This document shows, in pieces, positions 49,522-58,440 of a DNA stretch of 64,000 nt (position 1 is its first letter; every line of letters begins with the position of its first letter). The stretch spans positions 4,464,001-4,528,000 of the forward strand of contig NZ_CP134876.1 of assembly GCF_032108445.1 (NCBI RefSeq), written 5' to 3'. The stretch comes from Micromonospora halotolerans (GTDB taxonomy: Bacteria > Actinomycetota > Actinomycetes > Mycobacteriales > Micromonosporaceae). The notes under the pieces were generated by a model, which worked only from the letters and a program-made list of their open reading frames with translations, searched no databases and was not told the DNA's origin. The position numbers were made by a program, and so were the translations under genes.

Positions 49522-50142
49522 GTGGCCGAGATGCAGGCGGATGCCGAGCGCAAGCGCGTTCTGATCGCCGAGGACGAGGCGCTCATCCGGCTGGACCTGG
49601 CTGAGATGCTGGTGGAAGAGGGCTACGAGGTGGTCGGCGAGGCCGGCGACGGCGAGACCGCCGTCAAGCTGGCCGAGGAGCTCAAGCCCGACCTCGTCAT
49701 CCTCGACATCAAGATGCCGATCATGGACGGGCTGGCCGCCGCCGAGCGGATCGCCGGCGCCCGGATCGCCCCGGTGATCATCCTGACCGCGTTCAGCCAG
49801 CGCGACCTGGTCGAGCGGGCGCGCGCGGCGGGCGCGATGGCCTACCTGGTCAAGCCGTTCCAGAAGAGCGACCTGGTGCCGGCCGTGGAGATCGCGCTGT
49901 CGCGCTACTCGGAGATCGCGGCGCTGGAGGCGGAGGTCGCCGGCCTCACCGACCGGCTGGAGATCCGCAAGACCGTCGAGCGGGCCAAGGGCGCGCTCAT
50001 GACGACGTACGGGATGACCGAGCCGCAGGCGTTCAAGTGGATCCAGCGCACGGCCATGGACCACCGGATGACCATGAAGGAGGTCGCCGAGCGGATCCTC
50101 GCCGAGACCGCCGGCGGCGAGGTGGCGCAGCCGGCCTCCTGA
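49522..50142 (+). CDS. pdtaR: ANTAR-domain response regulator (PdtaR-like)
   Basis: A 206-residue two-component regulator acting on RNA rather than DNA. The receiver domain (residues ~10-125) has the acidic pair in VLIAEDEALIR, phospho-acceptor D62 in LVILDIKMPIMDG, and K111 in AYLVKPF. A coiled coil (EIAALEAEVAGLTDRLEIRK) leads to the ANTAR domain at ~145-198, with VERAKGALMTTYGMTEPQAF and KWIQRTAMDHRMTM. Homologues (M. tuberculosis Rv1626/PdtaR with PdtaS) bind paired RNA hairpins with six-base loops. No sensor kinase is nearby. GTG 49522 follows GGGAG by 7 bases. A hexaloop hairpin lies in its own leader. Confidence 0.93.
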   Translation: MAEMQADAERKRVLIAEDEALIRLDLAEMLVEEGYEVVGEAGDGETAVKLAEELKPDLVILDIKMPIMDGLAAAERIAGARIAPVIILTAFSQRDLVERARAAGAMAYLVKPFQKSDLVPAVEIALSRYSEIAALEAEVAGLTDRLEIRKTVERAKGALMTTYGMTEPQAFKWIQRTAMDHRMTMKEVAERILAETAGGEVAQPAS

Positions 50143-50182
50143 CCGTCAGGTCTCGGGCCCGCCGGGTACGGCGGCCGATCGA

Positions 50183-50196
50183 TAAGATCGGATCCA
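50183..50196 (+). promoter_or_regulatory. -10 element for a leaderless lipoprotein transcript
   Basis: TAAGAT (50183-50188) lies 7 bases before ATG 50196 with no ribosome site between, so the mRNA probably starts at the ATG. Confidence 0.5.
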
Positions 50197-51380
50197 TGCC
50201 GCTCCCGCACCCGAGGTCGGTCCTCGCCGTGGTGGCCGGTGTCGCGGTGCTGTTGGCCGCCTGCCGGTCGGTGCCCGAGCGGCCGGCCGAGCCGGCGCCG
50301 GTGCGCCCGGCCTGGCGGGCGGTCGAGCTGCCCGTTCCGGCGGGCGCCGCGGGGCGGCCGCTGCTGCGTGACGCGGCGCACTGCGCGGGCCGCTGGTATG
50401 CGGTCGGCGGGCTCGTGGACGGCGCGGGGGAGACCCGGCCGGCGGCGTGGTCCAGCTCGGACGGGCTGTCCTGGTCGGCGCTGCCGGTGCGGGCGCAGAC
50501 GTTCTACGGCCGCCAGCACGTGCTCTACGCGGTGGCGTGCCGCGACGACGGGATGGCGGCGCTCGGGGCGAAGACCGGTGGCGTGCACGGCAATCCGCGT
50601 ACCGGATCCTGGTCGTGGCGTCCGGGCGGGCCGTTGCGGGAGGTGCCGGCGGGGTTCGAGTTGTTCGGCGGGCCGCGCGCGGTGAGCGCGGGGCGGCTGG
50701 CGGCCGGGCCGGGGGGCTGGTTGATCGCTGGGGCGCGGACGGACGGGGCGGCGGTGTGGACGTCGCCGGACGCCGGCGGGTTCGTGGTGCGCGAGGGGCT
50801 GCCGGAGCTGGCCGGCGACGGCCGGGGGCGGACGGCGGCGTACGACGCGGCGGCGGTGGGTTCGGGCTGGCTGGTGGTGGGGTCGCTCTTGCCTGCGGGT
50901 GGCACGGCATTGACTCCGCTGGCCTTCTCGTCGGTGGACGGCCGGTCGTGGCGGCGGGCGGCGCTGCCTGCGGACTCCGGCGGGGCGGCGGAGCGGGTGG
51001 TGCTGCGGGACGGCGAGCCGACGGCGGTGGGTCCGGTGCGCGGCGGCTTCGCGGTGTGGCGGGCGCCAGCGGGCCGGCCGGAGCAGTGGCGGCGGGTCGG
51101 CGGGTTCGGCGCGGCCGGTCCCGGTGTGCTGTCGGTGACGGGCCTGGTGGCCTCGGGCGGGCGGCTGGTCGCGGCGACCGGGGACGGCGCCGATCGGCGG
51201 CTGTGGGTCTCGGGTGACGGCGGTGTGTCGTGGCGGCCCGTGATCGTGCCGGCGGCGGTGCCGGACCGCGGTGACGCCGCCCTGGCGGTGGCCGCCGGCG
51301 GTGCCGGGCTTCTGGTGGTCGCCGACGACGGGGAAAGCTCCCGTGCCTGGTGGGCGATGTTGCCGGACGTCGATGAGTAG
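50196..51380 (+). CDS. Lipoprotein with beta-propeller-like repeats
   Basis: A 394-residue exported protein. The signal peptide (HPRSVLAVVAGVAVLLAAC) ends in a lipobox with the acylated cysteine near residue 23. The mature part has repeats of the sialidase/BNR kind: AAWSSSDGLSWSALPV, AVWTSPDAGGFVV, AFSSVDGRSWRRAALP and LWVSGDGGVSWRPVIVP, about one per 50-90 residues, so a beta-propeller is likely. No catalytic residues of sialidases can be assigned. The function is unknown; it is anchored outside the membrane. The codon mix has more GGG/GCG than its neighbours, and the C-terminus is acidic. Confidence 0.85.
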   Translation: MPLPHPRSVLAVVAGVAVLLAACRSVPERPAEPAPVRPAWRAVELPVPAGAAGRPLLRDAAHCAGRWYAVGGLVDGAGETRPAAWSSSDGLSWSALPVRAQTFYGRQHVLYAVACRDDGMAALGAKTGGVHGNPRTGSWSWRPGGPLREVPAGFELFGGPRAVSAGRLAAGPGGWLIAGARTDGAAVWTSPDAGGFVVREGLPELAGDGRGRTAAYDAAAVGSGWLVVGSLLPAGGTALTPLAFSSVDGRSWRRAALPADSGGAAERVVLRDGEPTAVGPVRGGFAVWRAPAGRPEQWRRVGGFGAAGPGVLSVTGLVASGGRLVAATGDGADRRLWVSGDGGVSWRPVIVPAAVPDRGDAALAVAAGGAGLLVVADDGESSRAWWAMLPDVDE

Positions 51381-51510
51381 CGGGTGGCAGCGGGTTGACC
51401 CGTTACCGATGAAACCTCGGTGAAAGTTCCCCGGCGCCTTCTGTTCTTACGGGAACCGTCGGGAATCCGCCACGGCGTGTAACGGTTCGGTCAACCCCGC
51501 TTTCCAGGTC

Positions 51511-51539
51511 TTACGCCACCGCTCGGGGTGGGATAACGT
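51511..51539 (+). promoter_or_regulatory. Promoter of the liv operon
   Basis: TTACGC (51511-51516), 17-base spacer, TAACGT (51534-51539). The transcript would begin near 51546 with a ~90-base leader ending in GGAGGAGGG before TTG 51637. The intergenic 51381-51636 holds no gene. Confidence 0.5.
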
Positions 51540-51636
51540 CCCGGCCCAGACCGGCGACGACGGTCTGGTTCGTCCGCCCTGCAAGTGCCAATCAGCAGCG
51601 GGTGGTTCGGACCATGGACGGAGGAGGGTTCGGGCC

Positions 51637-52797
51637 TTGAGGCAGAAGCTCGCACGCGTGATCGGCGGGGTCGCCATGCTGGCGCTCGTTGCCGGCGGTA
51701 CCGCTTGTTCCAGCGGCAGCGACGAGGAGGCGTCCGGGGGCAGCGCCTGCGGGAGCAAGATCGCTTTCTTCGGCGCGCTGACCGGTAGCTCGGCCGCGCT
51801 GGGCATCAATGAGAAGAACGGCGCCAAGCTGGCGGTCGAGAAGTACAACAAGGAGAACGCCGACTGCAAGGTGGAGCTCGCCGAGCTCGACTCGCAGGGC
51901 AGCCCGGACCAGGCGCCGGGACTGGCCCAGAAGGCGATCGACGACACCAAGATCCTCGGTGTCGTGGGTCCGGCCTACTCGGGTGAGTCGGAGGCCGCCG
52001 GTCCGCTGTTCAACGAGGCCGGTCTGGTCACCATCACCCCCTCCGCGACCAACCCGACCCTGGCCAAGAAGGGTTGGAAGACCTTCTTCCGCGCGGTCGG
52101 CAACGACCTGAGCCAGGGCCCCGCCGCCGGCGTCTACATCAAGAACGTGATCAAGGCCGACCGGGTCTACGTCATCGACGACCAGTCGGCGTACGGTGCG
52201 GGTCTGGCCGACGAGGTCAAGAAGGTGCTCGGCAGCTCGGTCGTGGGCAGCGACAAGGTCCAGGGCGAGGGCAAGCAGACCGAGTTCTCCGGTGTGGTCA
52301 CCAAGGTCAAGGCCGCGAACGTCAAGGCGGTCTTCTACGGCGGCTACTACCAGGAGGCCGGCCTGATCCGCAAGCAGCTCACCGCTGCCGGCGTCACCGC
52401 CCCGCTGGTCGCCGGCGACGGCGTGAACGACGGCGCCTACATCACCTCCGCCGGTGCGGCCGCCGCCGAGGGCACCATCCTCACCTGCCCCTGCCAGCCG
52501 TCCACCGAGGCCCGCGGCACCTTCGGCGCCGACTACAAGGCCCTGCACGGCACCGACCCGGGCACCTACAGCGACACCGCGTACGACGCGGCGAACATCC
52601 TGCTGGCGGGCATCAAGGCCGGCAAGACCACCCGTGCCGGCCTGCTGGAGTTCGTGAAGGGCTACAGCGGCGAGGGCGTGGCCGCCAGCTACAAGTTCGT
52701 CGAGGGCGGCGAGCTGGACCCGGCGCAGGTCAAGGTGTGGGCGTTCAAGGTGCAGGGCGGCAAGGTCGTCCCGGACCAGGAGATCCCCAAGGCCTGA
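51637..52797 (+). CDS. livK: Branched-chain amino acid ABC transporter, substrate-binding lipoprotein
   Basis: A 386-residue binding protein that delivers Leu/Ile/Val (or a related amino acid) to the LivHM permease. The signal peptide and lipobox-like end (GGTACSSGSD) put the acylated cysteine near residue 25. The type 1 periplasmic-binding fold follows: KIAFFGALTGSSAALG, DTKILGVVGPAYSGESEAAGPLFNEAG, FFRAVGNDLSQG, VYVIDDQSAYGAGLADEV and AVFYGGYYQEAGLIRKQL. TTG 51637 is chosen because it gives the basic residues of the signal peptide and has GGAGGAGGG upstream; GTG 51658 is an alternative. A strong terminator follows, so livK is probably expressed above the permease genes. Confidence 0.95.
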   Translation: MRQKLARVIGGVAMLALVAGGTACSSGSDEEASGGSACGSKIAFFGALTGSSAALGINEKNGAKLAVEKYNKENADCKVELAELDSQGSPDQAPGLAQKAIDDTKILGVVGPAYSGESEAAGPLFNEAGLVTITPSATNPTLAKKGWKTFFRAVGNDLSQGPAAGVYIKNVIKADRVYVIDDQSAYGAGLADEVKKVLGSSVVGSDKVQGEGKQTEFSGVVTKVKAANVKAVFYGGYYQEAGLIRKQLTAAGVTAPLVAGDGVNDGAYITSAGAAAAEGTILTCPCQPSTEARGTFGADYKALHGTDPGTYSDTAYDAANILLAGIKAGKTTRAGLLEFVKGYSGEGVAASYKFVEGGELDPAQVKVWAFKVQGGKVVPDQEIPKA

Positions 52798-52836
52798 TCG
52801 GTCGATCGCTGTGACTGGCGATTGAGTAGTGATCGC

Positions 52837-52876
52837 GGGTGCGGCCGGGAGCTGGCTCCCGGCCGCACCCCTTTTT
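52837..52876 (+). terminator. Rho-independent terminator/attenuator between livK and livH
   Basis: A perfect 15-bp stem (GGGTGCGGCCGGGAG, 52837-52851, with 52856-52870), a four-base loop and a T-run (52872-52876). It is the only hairpin in the window with a proper U-tract. Partial read-through would give more binding protein than permease. Confidence 0.85.
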
Positions 52877-52902
52877 CTCTTGAGCGACGGAGCGTCCCTC
52901 CC

Positions 52903-53853
52903 TTGAACTTCGACGGACTGTTCTCCAACTTCGGGGAACTCACCACGACCGGCCTGACACAGGGTGCGATCTACGCCCTGGTCGCGCTCGGCTACACGCT
53001 GGTCTACGGCGTGCTCAGGCTCATCAACTTCGCCCACTCCGAGGTGTTCATCGCGGGCGCGTTCGCCGCGATCTGGACCTGGAACGGTTTCGGTCTCGAC
53101 CAGAACTCCCAGGTCAGCGGCGTGGGCTCGATCCTGTTCTATCTGCTGGTGGCGATGATCGTGGCCGCCATCGCCTCGGCCGGCACCGCTACGGTGATCG
53201 AGCGGGTGGCGTACCGGCCGTTGCGCAAGCGCAACGCGCCGGCGCTCGCGTTCCTGATCACCGCGATCGGTGCCTCGATCGCCATCTCCGAGGCGTTCGG
53301 CGTCTACACCCGCCGCCTGCCGGAGGGCGCGCCGCAGCTGGTCAGCGCGAAGCCGCTGTTTCACATCGCGGGCGTGCCGATCGACGCCGTGCAGCTGCTC
53401 ACGATCGGCGCCGCGCTGGTGATGATGTTCGCGCTGGACCAGTTCATCAACCGCAGCCGCACCGGTCGCGGCATCCGGGCGGTGGCCCAGGACGCCAACA
53501 CGGCGGCCCTGATGGGCGTCAACAAGGACCGGATCATCCTGATGGTCTTCATCGCGGGCGGCACCATGGCCGGCGTCGCGGGCCTGCTCTACGACGTGCG
53601 GATCCAGACGCTGACCTACAGCGTCGGCTTCCTGCTGGGCCTCAAGGCGTTCACCGCGGCGGTGCTCGGCGGCATCGGCAACCTGCGCGGCGCGCTGATC
53701 GGCGGCCTGCTGCTGGGCGTCGTGGAGAACTACGCCTCGGGCCTGTTCGGCAGTCAGTGGAAGGACTTCGCCGCCTTCGCGGTGCTGGTCGTGCTGCTGA
53801 TGTTCCGCCCGACCGGTCTGCTCGGCGAATCACTGGGGAGGGCACGCGCATGA
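52903..53853 (+). CDS. livH: Branched-chain amino acid ABC transporter permease LivH
   Basis: A 316-residue inner-membrane permease with about eight helices: TQGAIYALVALGYTLVYGVLRLINFAHSEVF at the start is the LivH hallmark; RSRTGRGIRAVAQDANTAALMGVNKDRI is the EAA-like cytoplasmic loop contacting the ATPases; LKAFTAAVLGGIGNLRGALIGGLLLG follows. It pairs with LivM. TTG 52903 is chosen because the family begins at this point (NFDGLFSN); upstream codons in frame cross the terminator and cannot be native. The stop overlaps livM by ATGA. Confidence 0.94.
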   Translation: MNFDGLFSNFGELTTTGLTQGAIYALVALGYTLVYGVLRLINFAHSEVFIAGAFAAIWTWNGFGLDQNSQVSGVGSILFYLLVAMIVAAIASAGTATVIERVAYRPLRKRNAPALAFLITAIGASIAISEAFGVYTRRLPEGAPQLVSAKPLFHIAGVPIDAVQLLTIGAALVMMFALDQFINRSRTGRGIRAVAQDANTAALMGVNKDRIILMVFIAGGTMAGVAGLLYDVRIQTLTYSVGFLLGLKAFTAAVLGGIGNLRGALIGGLLLGVVENYASGLFGSQWKDFAAFAVLVVLLMFRPTGLLGESLGRARA

Positions 53854-54989
53854 CGACCACCATTGACCCGCCGGAGCGGCGGGAGACGGCGGTGGACAAG
53901 CTGCGACACGGCCGCGAGGCGATCTCCGAGCGCTGGCACCACGCTCCGCGCTGGGTGCGTTGGGTCCTGCTGGCCGCGGTCATCGTGTTCTTCTACGCGT
54001 TGCCGAACAAGGAGTTCTACCAGTACCTCGGGCCGATCCCGACGCCCGGGGCGAACTTCACCCAGGTGCTCTTCACCGTCTCGATCTATGTGCTGCTGGC
54101 GGTCGGGCTCAACATCGTGGTCGGCTTCGCCGGTCTGCTCGACCTCGGCTACTTCGGCTTCTTCGCGGTCGGGGCCTACACGGTCGCGGTGCTGACGTCG
54201 CCGAGCAGCAACCTCAAGACGCTGTGGCCGTGGCTGCTGGTGGTGCCCATCGCGATCGCCATGACCATGGTCTCCGGCGTCATGCTGGGCACGCCCACGC
54301 TGCGCCTGCGCGGCGACTACCTGGCGCTGGTGACGCTCGGCTTCGCCGAGATGATCCGGATCGCGGCGGTCAGCTCCCCGTTCCTCAAGGGGCAGCGCGG
54401 CTTCAGCGAGATCCCGCACCCGCCGGGCAAGTACGCCGACGGCCGGCCGTTCTTCGGCGTGCTCGATGCCCGCCCCTACTACTGGCTGGTGCTCACGCTG
54501 ATCATCCTGGTGGTGATCGGGGTGCGGAACCTGACCCACAGCCGGGTCGGCCGGGCCTGGATCTCGATCCGCGAGGACGAGGACGCGGCTCAGCTGATGG
54601 GTGTGCCGACGTTCAAGTTCAAGCTGTGGGCGTTCGCCTCCGGCGCGGCGATCGCCGGTCTGGCCGGGGCGTTGTTCGCCGGTAAGCAGAACTTCGTCAA
54701 CTCGCAGAACTTCGAGCTGCTCAACTCGATCATCATCCTGGCCGCGGTCATCTTCGGCGGCTCGGGCAACATCGTCGGCGCGATGGTCGGCGGCGGCCTG
54801 GTGGCGTACATGATCGAGCGGTTCCGCGGCATCGAGCTGTTCGGCATCGAGCTGTACGAGTACCGGTTCCTGTTCTTCGGCCTGGTGCTCGTGGTGATGA
54901 TGATCTTCCGGCCGCAGGGCCTGATCCCGAACCGGCGACGAGCGGCGGAGTTCAAGGACCGTCGCAAGGAGGTGATCGTCGGTGAGTGA
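53850..54989 (+). CDS. livM: Branched-chain amino acid ABC transporter permease LivM
   Basis: A 379-residue permease, partner of LivH. The N-terminal ~45 residues are cytoplasmic and charged, followed by ~9 helices. Hallmarks: YVLLAVGLNIVVGFAGLLDLGYFGFFAVGAYT, LRGDYLALVTLGFAEMIRI, HSRVGRAWISIREDEDAAQLMGVP (EAA-like loop), and ILAAVIFGGSGNIVGAMVGG near the end. ATG 53850 overlaps the livH stop; the livG start overlaps its end by 8 bases. Translation of the permease and ATPase genes is therefore coupled. Confidence 0.95.
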   Translation: MTTTIDPPERRETAVDKLRHGREAISERWHHAPRWVRWVLLAAVIVFFYALPNKEFYQYLGPIPTPGANFTQVLFTVSIYVLLAVGLNIVVGFAGLLDLGYFGFFAVGAYTVAVLTSPSSNLKTLWPWLLVVPIAIAMTMVSGVMLGTPTLRLRGDYLALVTLGFAEMIRIAAVSSPFLKGQRGFSEIPHPPGKYADGRPFFGVLDARPYYWLVLTLIILVVIGVRNLTHSRVGRAWISIREDEDAAQLMGVPTFKFKLWAFASGAAIAGLAGALFAGKQNFVNSQNFELLNSIIILAAVIFGGSGNIVGAMVGGGLVAYMIERFRGIELFGIELYEYRFLFFGLVLVVMMIFRPQGLIPNRRRAAEFKDRRKEVIVGE

Positions 54990-55827
54990 CACCGAGCAGA
55001 CCCCGGCCGTTCCGGCCCAGGCGGAGGCGCCCGCCGTCGAGACGGTGGACCCGCGCGAGCCGTTGCTGGAGGTCGACCACGTCACGCTGCGCTTCGGCGG
55101 CGTGGTGGCCCTCAACGACGTGGACTTCACCCTCTACAAGGGCGAGATCCTCGGGCTCATCGGGCCCAACGGCGCGGGCAAGACCACCTGCTTCAACGCT
55201 ATGACCGGCATCTACCAGCCCTCCGAGGGTCAGATCCGGTTCCGGGGCGAGAAGGTCAGCGGCAAGAAGCGCCACCAGATCACCCGGATGGGCATGGCCC
55301 GGACGTTCCAGAACATCCGGCTCTTCCCGGAGATGACCGCGCTGGAGAACGTCCAGGTCGGCGCGGACACGCACCACAAGACCAGCGTGATCTCCGCGTT
55401 GCTGCGGCTGCCGCGGCACTGGAAGGAGGAGCGCGAGGGGCGGGAGAAGGCCGAGCGCCTGCTGGAGTTCGTCGGCATCCGGTCCCGGATGCACGAGTTC
55501 GCCCGCAACCTGTCGTACGGGGAGCAGCGGCGGCTGGAGATCGCCCGGGCGCTGGCCACCGACCCGGTGCTGCTCTGCCTGGACGAGCCGGCCGCCGGCT
55601 TCAACCCGGCGGAGAAGGAGGAACTGCTCCAGCTCATCCGGCAGATCCGCGACACCGGCGTGACGGTGCTGCTGATCGAGCACGACATGCGCCTGGTGAT
55701 GGGCGTGACCGACCGGCTCGTGGTCCTGGAGTTCGGGAAGAAGATCGCCGAGGGGCTGCCCGCCGAGGTGCGGGACAACCCGAAGGTGATCGCGGCGTAC
55801 CTGGGGGTGCCGGACGATGCTGCTTGA
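54982..55827 (+). CDS. livG: Branched-chain amino acid ABC transporter ATP-binding protein LivG
   Basis: A 281-residue ATPase of the LivG type. Walker A is GPNGAGKTT near residue 60, the Q-loop is in FQNIRLFPEM, the signature is LSYGEQRRLEIARALA, Walker B is LLCLDEPAAGFNP, and the H-loop is LLIEHDMRLVM. The N-terminal ~20 residues (QTPAVPAQAEAPAVE) are an unusual acidic/Pro extension. The C-terminus overlaps livF by 11 bases. It pairs with LivF as a heterodimer on LivHM. Confidence 0.96.
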   Translation: MSDTEQTPAVPAQAEAPAVETVDPREPLLEVDHVTLRFGGVVALNDVDFTLYKGEILGLIGPNGAGKTTCFNAMTGIYQPSEGQIRFRGEKVSGKKRHQITRMGMARTFQNIRLFPEMTALENVQVGADTHHKTSVISALLRLPRHWKEEREGREKAERLLEFVGIRSRMHEFARNLSYGEQRRLEIARALATDPVLLCLDEPAAGFNPAEKEELLQLIRQIRDTGVTVLLIEHDMRLVMGVTDRLVVLEFGKKIAEGLPAEVRDNPKVIAAYLGVPDDAA

Positions 55828-56527
55828 GATCGAGGACGTGAGCCTGCTCTACGGGCGGATCCAGGCGCTGCACGGCATCAGCCTGACCGTGGACGAGGGC
55901 GAGATCGTCGCGCTGATCGGCGCGAACGGCGCCGGCAAGTCCACCACCATGCGGGCCATCTCCGGCATCCGGCCGGTCGCCTCCGGCTCGATCAAGTTCG
56001 CCGGTGAGGACATCACCAAGCTCCGGGCCGACCTCCGGGTCCGGCGCGGGCTGTGCCAGGCCCCCGAGGGCCGGGGCATCTTCCCCGGTATGACGGTGCT
56101 GGAGAACCTCGACATGGGTGCCTACACCCGGCGGGACAAGGCCGGCATCGCGCAGGACCTGGCGCGGGTGCTGGACCTGTTCCCGCGGCTGGCCGAGCGG
56201 CGCAAGCAGGCCGGCGGCACCCTCTCCGGCGGTGAGCAGCAGATGCTCGCGGTCGGCCGGGCGCTGATGAGCCGGCCGAAGCTGCTGCTGCTCGACGAGC
56301 CGTCGATGGGCCTCGCGCCGATGCTCATCCAGCAGATCTTCACCATCATCACGGAGATCAACCAGCAGGGCACCACCATCCTGCTGGTGGAGCAGAACGC
56401 CCAGCAGGCCCTGGCGCGCGCGCACCGGGCGTACGTGCTGGAGACCGGCCGGATCGTCAAGAGCGGCACCGGCGCCGACCTGCTGCACGACCCCTCGGTC
56501 AAAGAGGCCTACCTCGGCGTGGCCTGA
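55817..56527 (+). CDS. livF: Branched-chain amino acid ABC transporter ATP-binding protein LivF
   Basis: A 236-residue ATPase. Walker A GANGAGKST, the Q-loop region CQAPEGRGIFPGMTVLENLDMGAYTR (LivF hallmark), signature LSGGEQQMLAVGRALM, Walker B LLLLDEPSMGLAP and H-loop LLVEQNAQQAL are all present. ATG 55817 lies inside livG. It completes the transporter: one binding protein, two permeases, two ATPases, all in the order typical of actinobacteria. The next gene begins 23 bases later. Confidence 0.96.
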   Translation: MLLEIEDVSLLYGRIQALHGISLTVDEGEIVALIGANGAGKSTTMRAISGIRPVASGSIKFAGEDITKLRADLRVRRGLCQAPEGRGIFPGMTVLENLDMGAYTRRDKAGIAQDLARVLDLFPRLAERRKQAGGTLSGGEQQMLAVGRALMSRPKLLLLDEPSMGLAPMLIQQIFTIITEINQQGTTILLVEQNAQQALARAHRAYVLETGRIVKSGTGADLLHDPSVKEAYLGVA

Positions 56528-56550
56528 CCCCCTCGACAAGGAGCACAACC

Positions 56551-57459
56551 ATGCACAACCTCAATGTCGGTCGGCGGGCGGCCTTCGGCGTCGCCGGCGC
56601 GGCCGTCCTGCTGCTGTCGCTGGCCGCCTGCGGTGAGAAGGAGTCGGACCAGCCCGGCGCCGGCCCGTCGGTGACGGCCTCCGCCGACTCGAACCTGGCC
56701 GCCAAGGTGCCGGACGCCATCAAGGCCGACGGTGTCATCAAGGTCGGCACCGACTCGACGTACGCGCCGGCGGAGTTCCTCGACGCCGACGGCAAGACCG
56801 TCATCGGGTTCGACGTCGAGCTGTTCAACGCCGTCGCCCAGAAGCTCGGCCTGAAGGCGCAGTACGAGTCGGCGCCGTTCGACGCGATCCTGCCCGGCGT
56901 CGACTCCGGCAAGTACGAGGTCGGCGTCTCGTCGTTCACGGTGAACGCCGAGCGGCTCAAGAGCGTCAACATGGTCAGCTACTTCTCCGCCGGCACCCAG
57001 TGGGCGACGAAGAAGGGCAACCCGGCCGGCGTCGACGTGGAGAACGCCTGCGGCAAGAAGATCGCCGTGCAGGTCGGCACCGTGCAGCTCGACGACATCA
57101 CCGCGCGGTCGAAGAAGTGCACCGACGCCGGCAAGCCGGCCATCAAGATCGACCAGTACCAGGCGCAGAGCGACGCGACCGCCGCCGTGGTCAGCGGCAA
57201 GGACGACGCCATGCTCGCCGACTCCCCGGTCGGCGCGTACGCGGTCAAGCAGAGCAACGACGCGCTGCAGCTGCTCGGCGACATCTACGAGTCGGCCCCG
57301 TACGGCTACGCGGTGAAGAAGGACCAGCAGGCCTTCGCCGACGTGCTCAAGGAGGCCGTCCAGGCGGTCATCGCCGACGGCAGCTACAAGGCCGCCCTGC
57401 AGAAGTGGGGCGTCGACGGCGGTGCCGTCACCACCGCTGAAGTCAACCCGTCGGTCTGA
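56551..57459 (+). CDS. Polar amino acid ABC transporter substrate-binding lipoprotein
   Basis: A 302-residue type 2 binding protein (SBP_bac_3 family). The lipobox LSLAACGEKES places the acylated cysteine near residue 27. The mature domain has VIKVGTDSTYAPAEFLDADGKTVIGFDVELFNAVAQKLGLK, APFDAILPGVDSGKYEVGVSSFT and ADSPVGAYAV, as in glutamate/glutamine/arginine binders; the exact ligand is open. ATG 56551 has AAGGAG about 8 bases upstream. It heads a three-gene transporter unit directly after livF. Confidence 0.93.
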   Translation: MHNLNVGRRAAFGVAGAAVLLLSLAACGEKESDQPGAGPSVTASADSNLAAKVPDAIKADGVIKVGTDSTYAPAEFLDADGKTVIGFDVELFNAVAQKLGLKAQYESAPFDAILPGVDSGKYEVGVSSFTVNAERLKSVNMVSYFSAGTQWATKKGNPAGVDVENACGKKIAVQVGTVQLDDITARSKKCTDAGKPAIKIDQYQAQSDATAAVVSGKDDAMLADSPVGAYAVKQSNDALQLLGDIYESAPYGYAVKKDQQAFADVLKEAVQAVIADGSYKAALQKWGVDGGAVTTAEVNPSV

Positions 57460-57462
57460 CCG

Positions 57463-58440
57463 ATGTCGGTCGACACTGAGACACCCGGACGGGCACGGCC
57501 GGAACCCATCAAGGCCGTGCCCGTCCGGCACCCCGGGCGCTGGCTCGCGGTGGCCGTGATCGCCGTGCTGACGGCCATGTTCGTGCACATGCTGGTCACG
57601 AACAAGGCCTTCAACTGGGCGTTCATGGTCGACGAGATGTTCCGGCCGCCGATCGTCGACGGCCTGCGTGGCACCATCCTGCTGCTCGTGACGTCGATGC
57701 TGATCGGTGTCGGACTCGGCATCGTCATCGCGATCATGCGGCTGTCGGAGAACCCGATCCTGCGCGGCGTCTCCTGGGTCTACACCTGGTTCTTCCGGGC
57801 GGTGCCCCGGCTGGTGCTGGCGATCCTCTTCGGCAACCTGGGCATCCTCTGGGCCCGCATCGAGTTCGGACTGCCCTTCGACCGGCAGATCGGTGCCCTG
57901 TTCGGCATCGACAACTTCGAGGCCCGGCTGTTCGGCTTCTCCGCCGTGGAGATCCTCACCGGCTTCGTCGCGGGCATGCTGGCGCTCGGCCTGTCCGAGG
58001 CCGCGTACATGGCGGAGATCGTCCGTGCCGGCATCCAGTCGGTGGACGAGGGCCAGACCGAGGCCGCCCAGGCGCTGGGCCTGAGCCGTGGGCAGATCCT
58101 GCGCCGCATCGTGCTGCCGCAGGCCATGCGGGTGATCGTCCCGCCGACCGGCAACGAGACGATCGCGATGCTCAAGGACACCTCTCTGGTCGCCTTCGTG
58201 CCGGTGTCGATGGAGCTGTTCTTCCAGCTCAAGGCGGTGGGCAACCGGACCTTCCAGGTCTTCCCGATGCTCGTGGCGGCCACCCTGTGGTACCTGGTGC
58301 TGACCAGCGTGCTGCTCGTCGGCCAGCACTACCTGGAGCGGCGCTTCGGCCGGGGCTTCGGGCGCAGCGCCGAGGCGAAGAGCACGCTCCAGGGCTTCGG
58401 TGTCTGGGGCCGCAACACCGGAGGGGCAGGGGGCGTATGA
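57463..58440 (+). CDS. Polar amino acid ABC transporter permease
   Basis: A 325-residue permease of the His/Glu/Gln/Arg family. After an N-terminal cytoplasmic stretch and a first helix ([18 protein letters not shown]), it has the [28 protein letters not shown] block, [19 protein letters not shown], and the EAA loop [33 protein letters not shown]. The ~60-residue insertion around [17 protein letters not shown] is common in actinobacterial members. It lies 3 bases after the binding-protein gene, and its stop overlaps the ATPase start (ATGA). Confidence 0.94.
   Translation: MSVDTETPGRARPEPIKAVPVRHPGRWLAVAVIAVLTAMFVHMLVTNKAFNWAFMVDEMFRPPIVDGLRGTILLLVTSMLIGVGLGIVIAIMRLSENPILRGVSWVYTWFFRAVPRLVLAILFGNLGILWARIEFGLPFDRQIGALFGIDNFEARLFGFSAVEILTGFVAGMLALGLSEAAYMAEIVRAGIQSVDEGQTEAAQALGLSRGQILRRIVLPQAMRVIVPPTGNETIAMLKDTSLVAFVPVSMELFFQLKAVGNRTFQVFPMLVAATLWYLVLTSVLLVGQHYLERRFGRGFGRSAEAKSTLQGFGVWGRNTGGAGGV

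Noticed and set aside
51381..51440. GlnR box (GTTAC...GAAAC) upstream of livK
   Set aside because: GTTAC and GAAAC occur, but with a 4-base instead of 6-base spacing and without a second pair.
52822..52902. LivH start at 52822
   Set aside because: The extension would translate through the terminator hairpin and does not resemble LivH.
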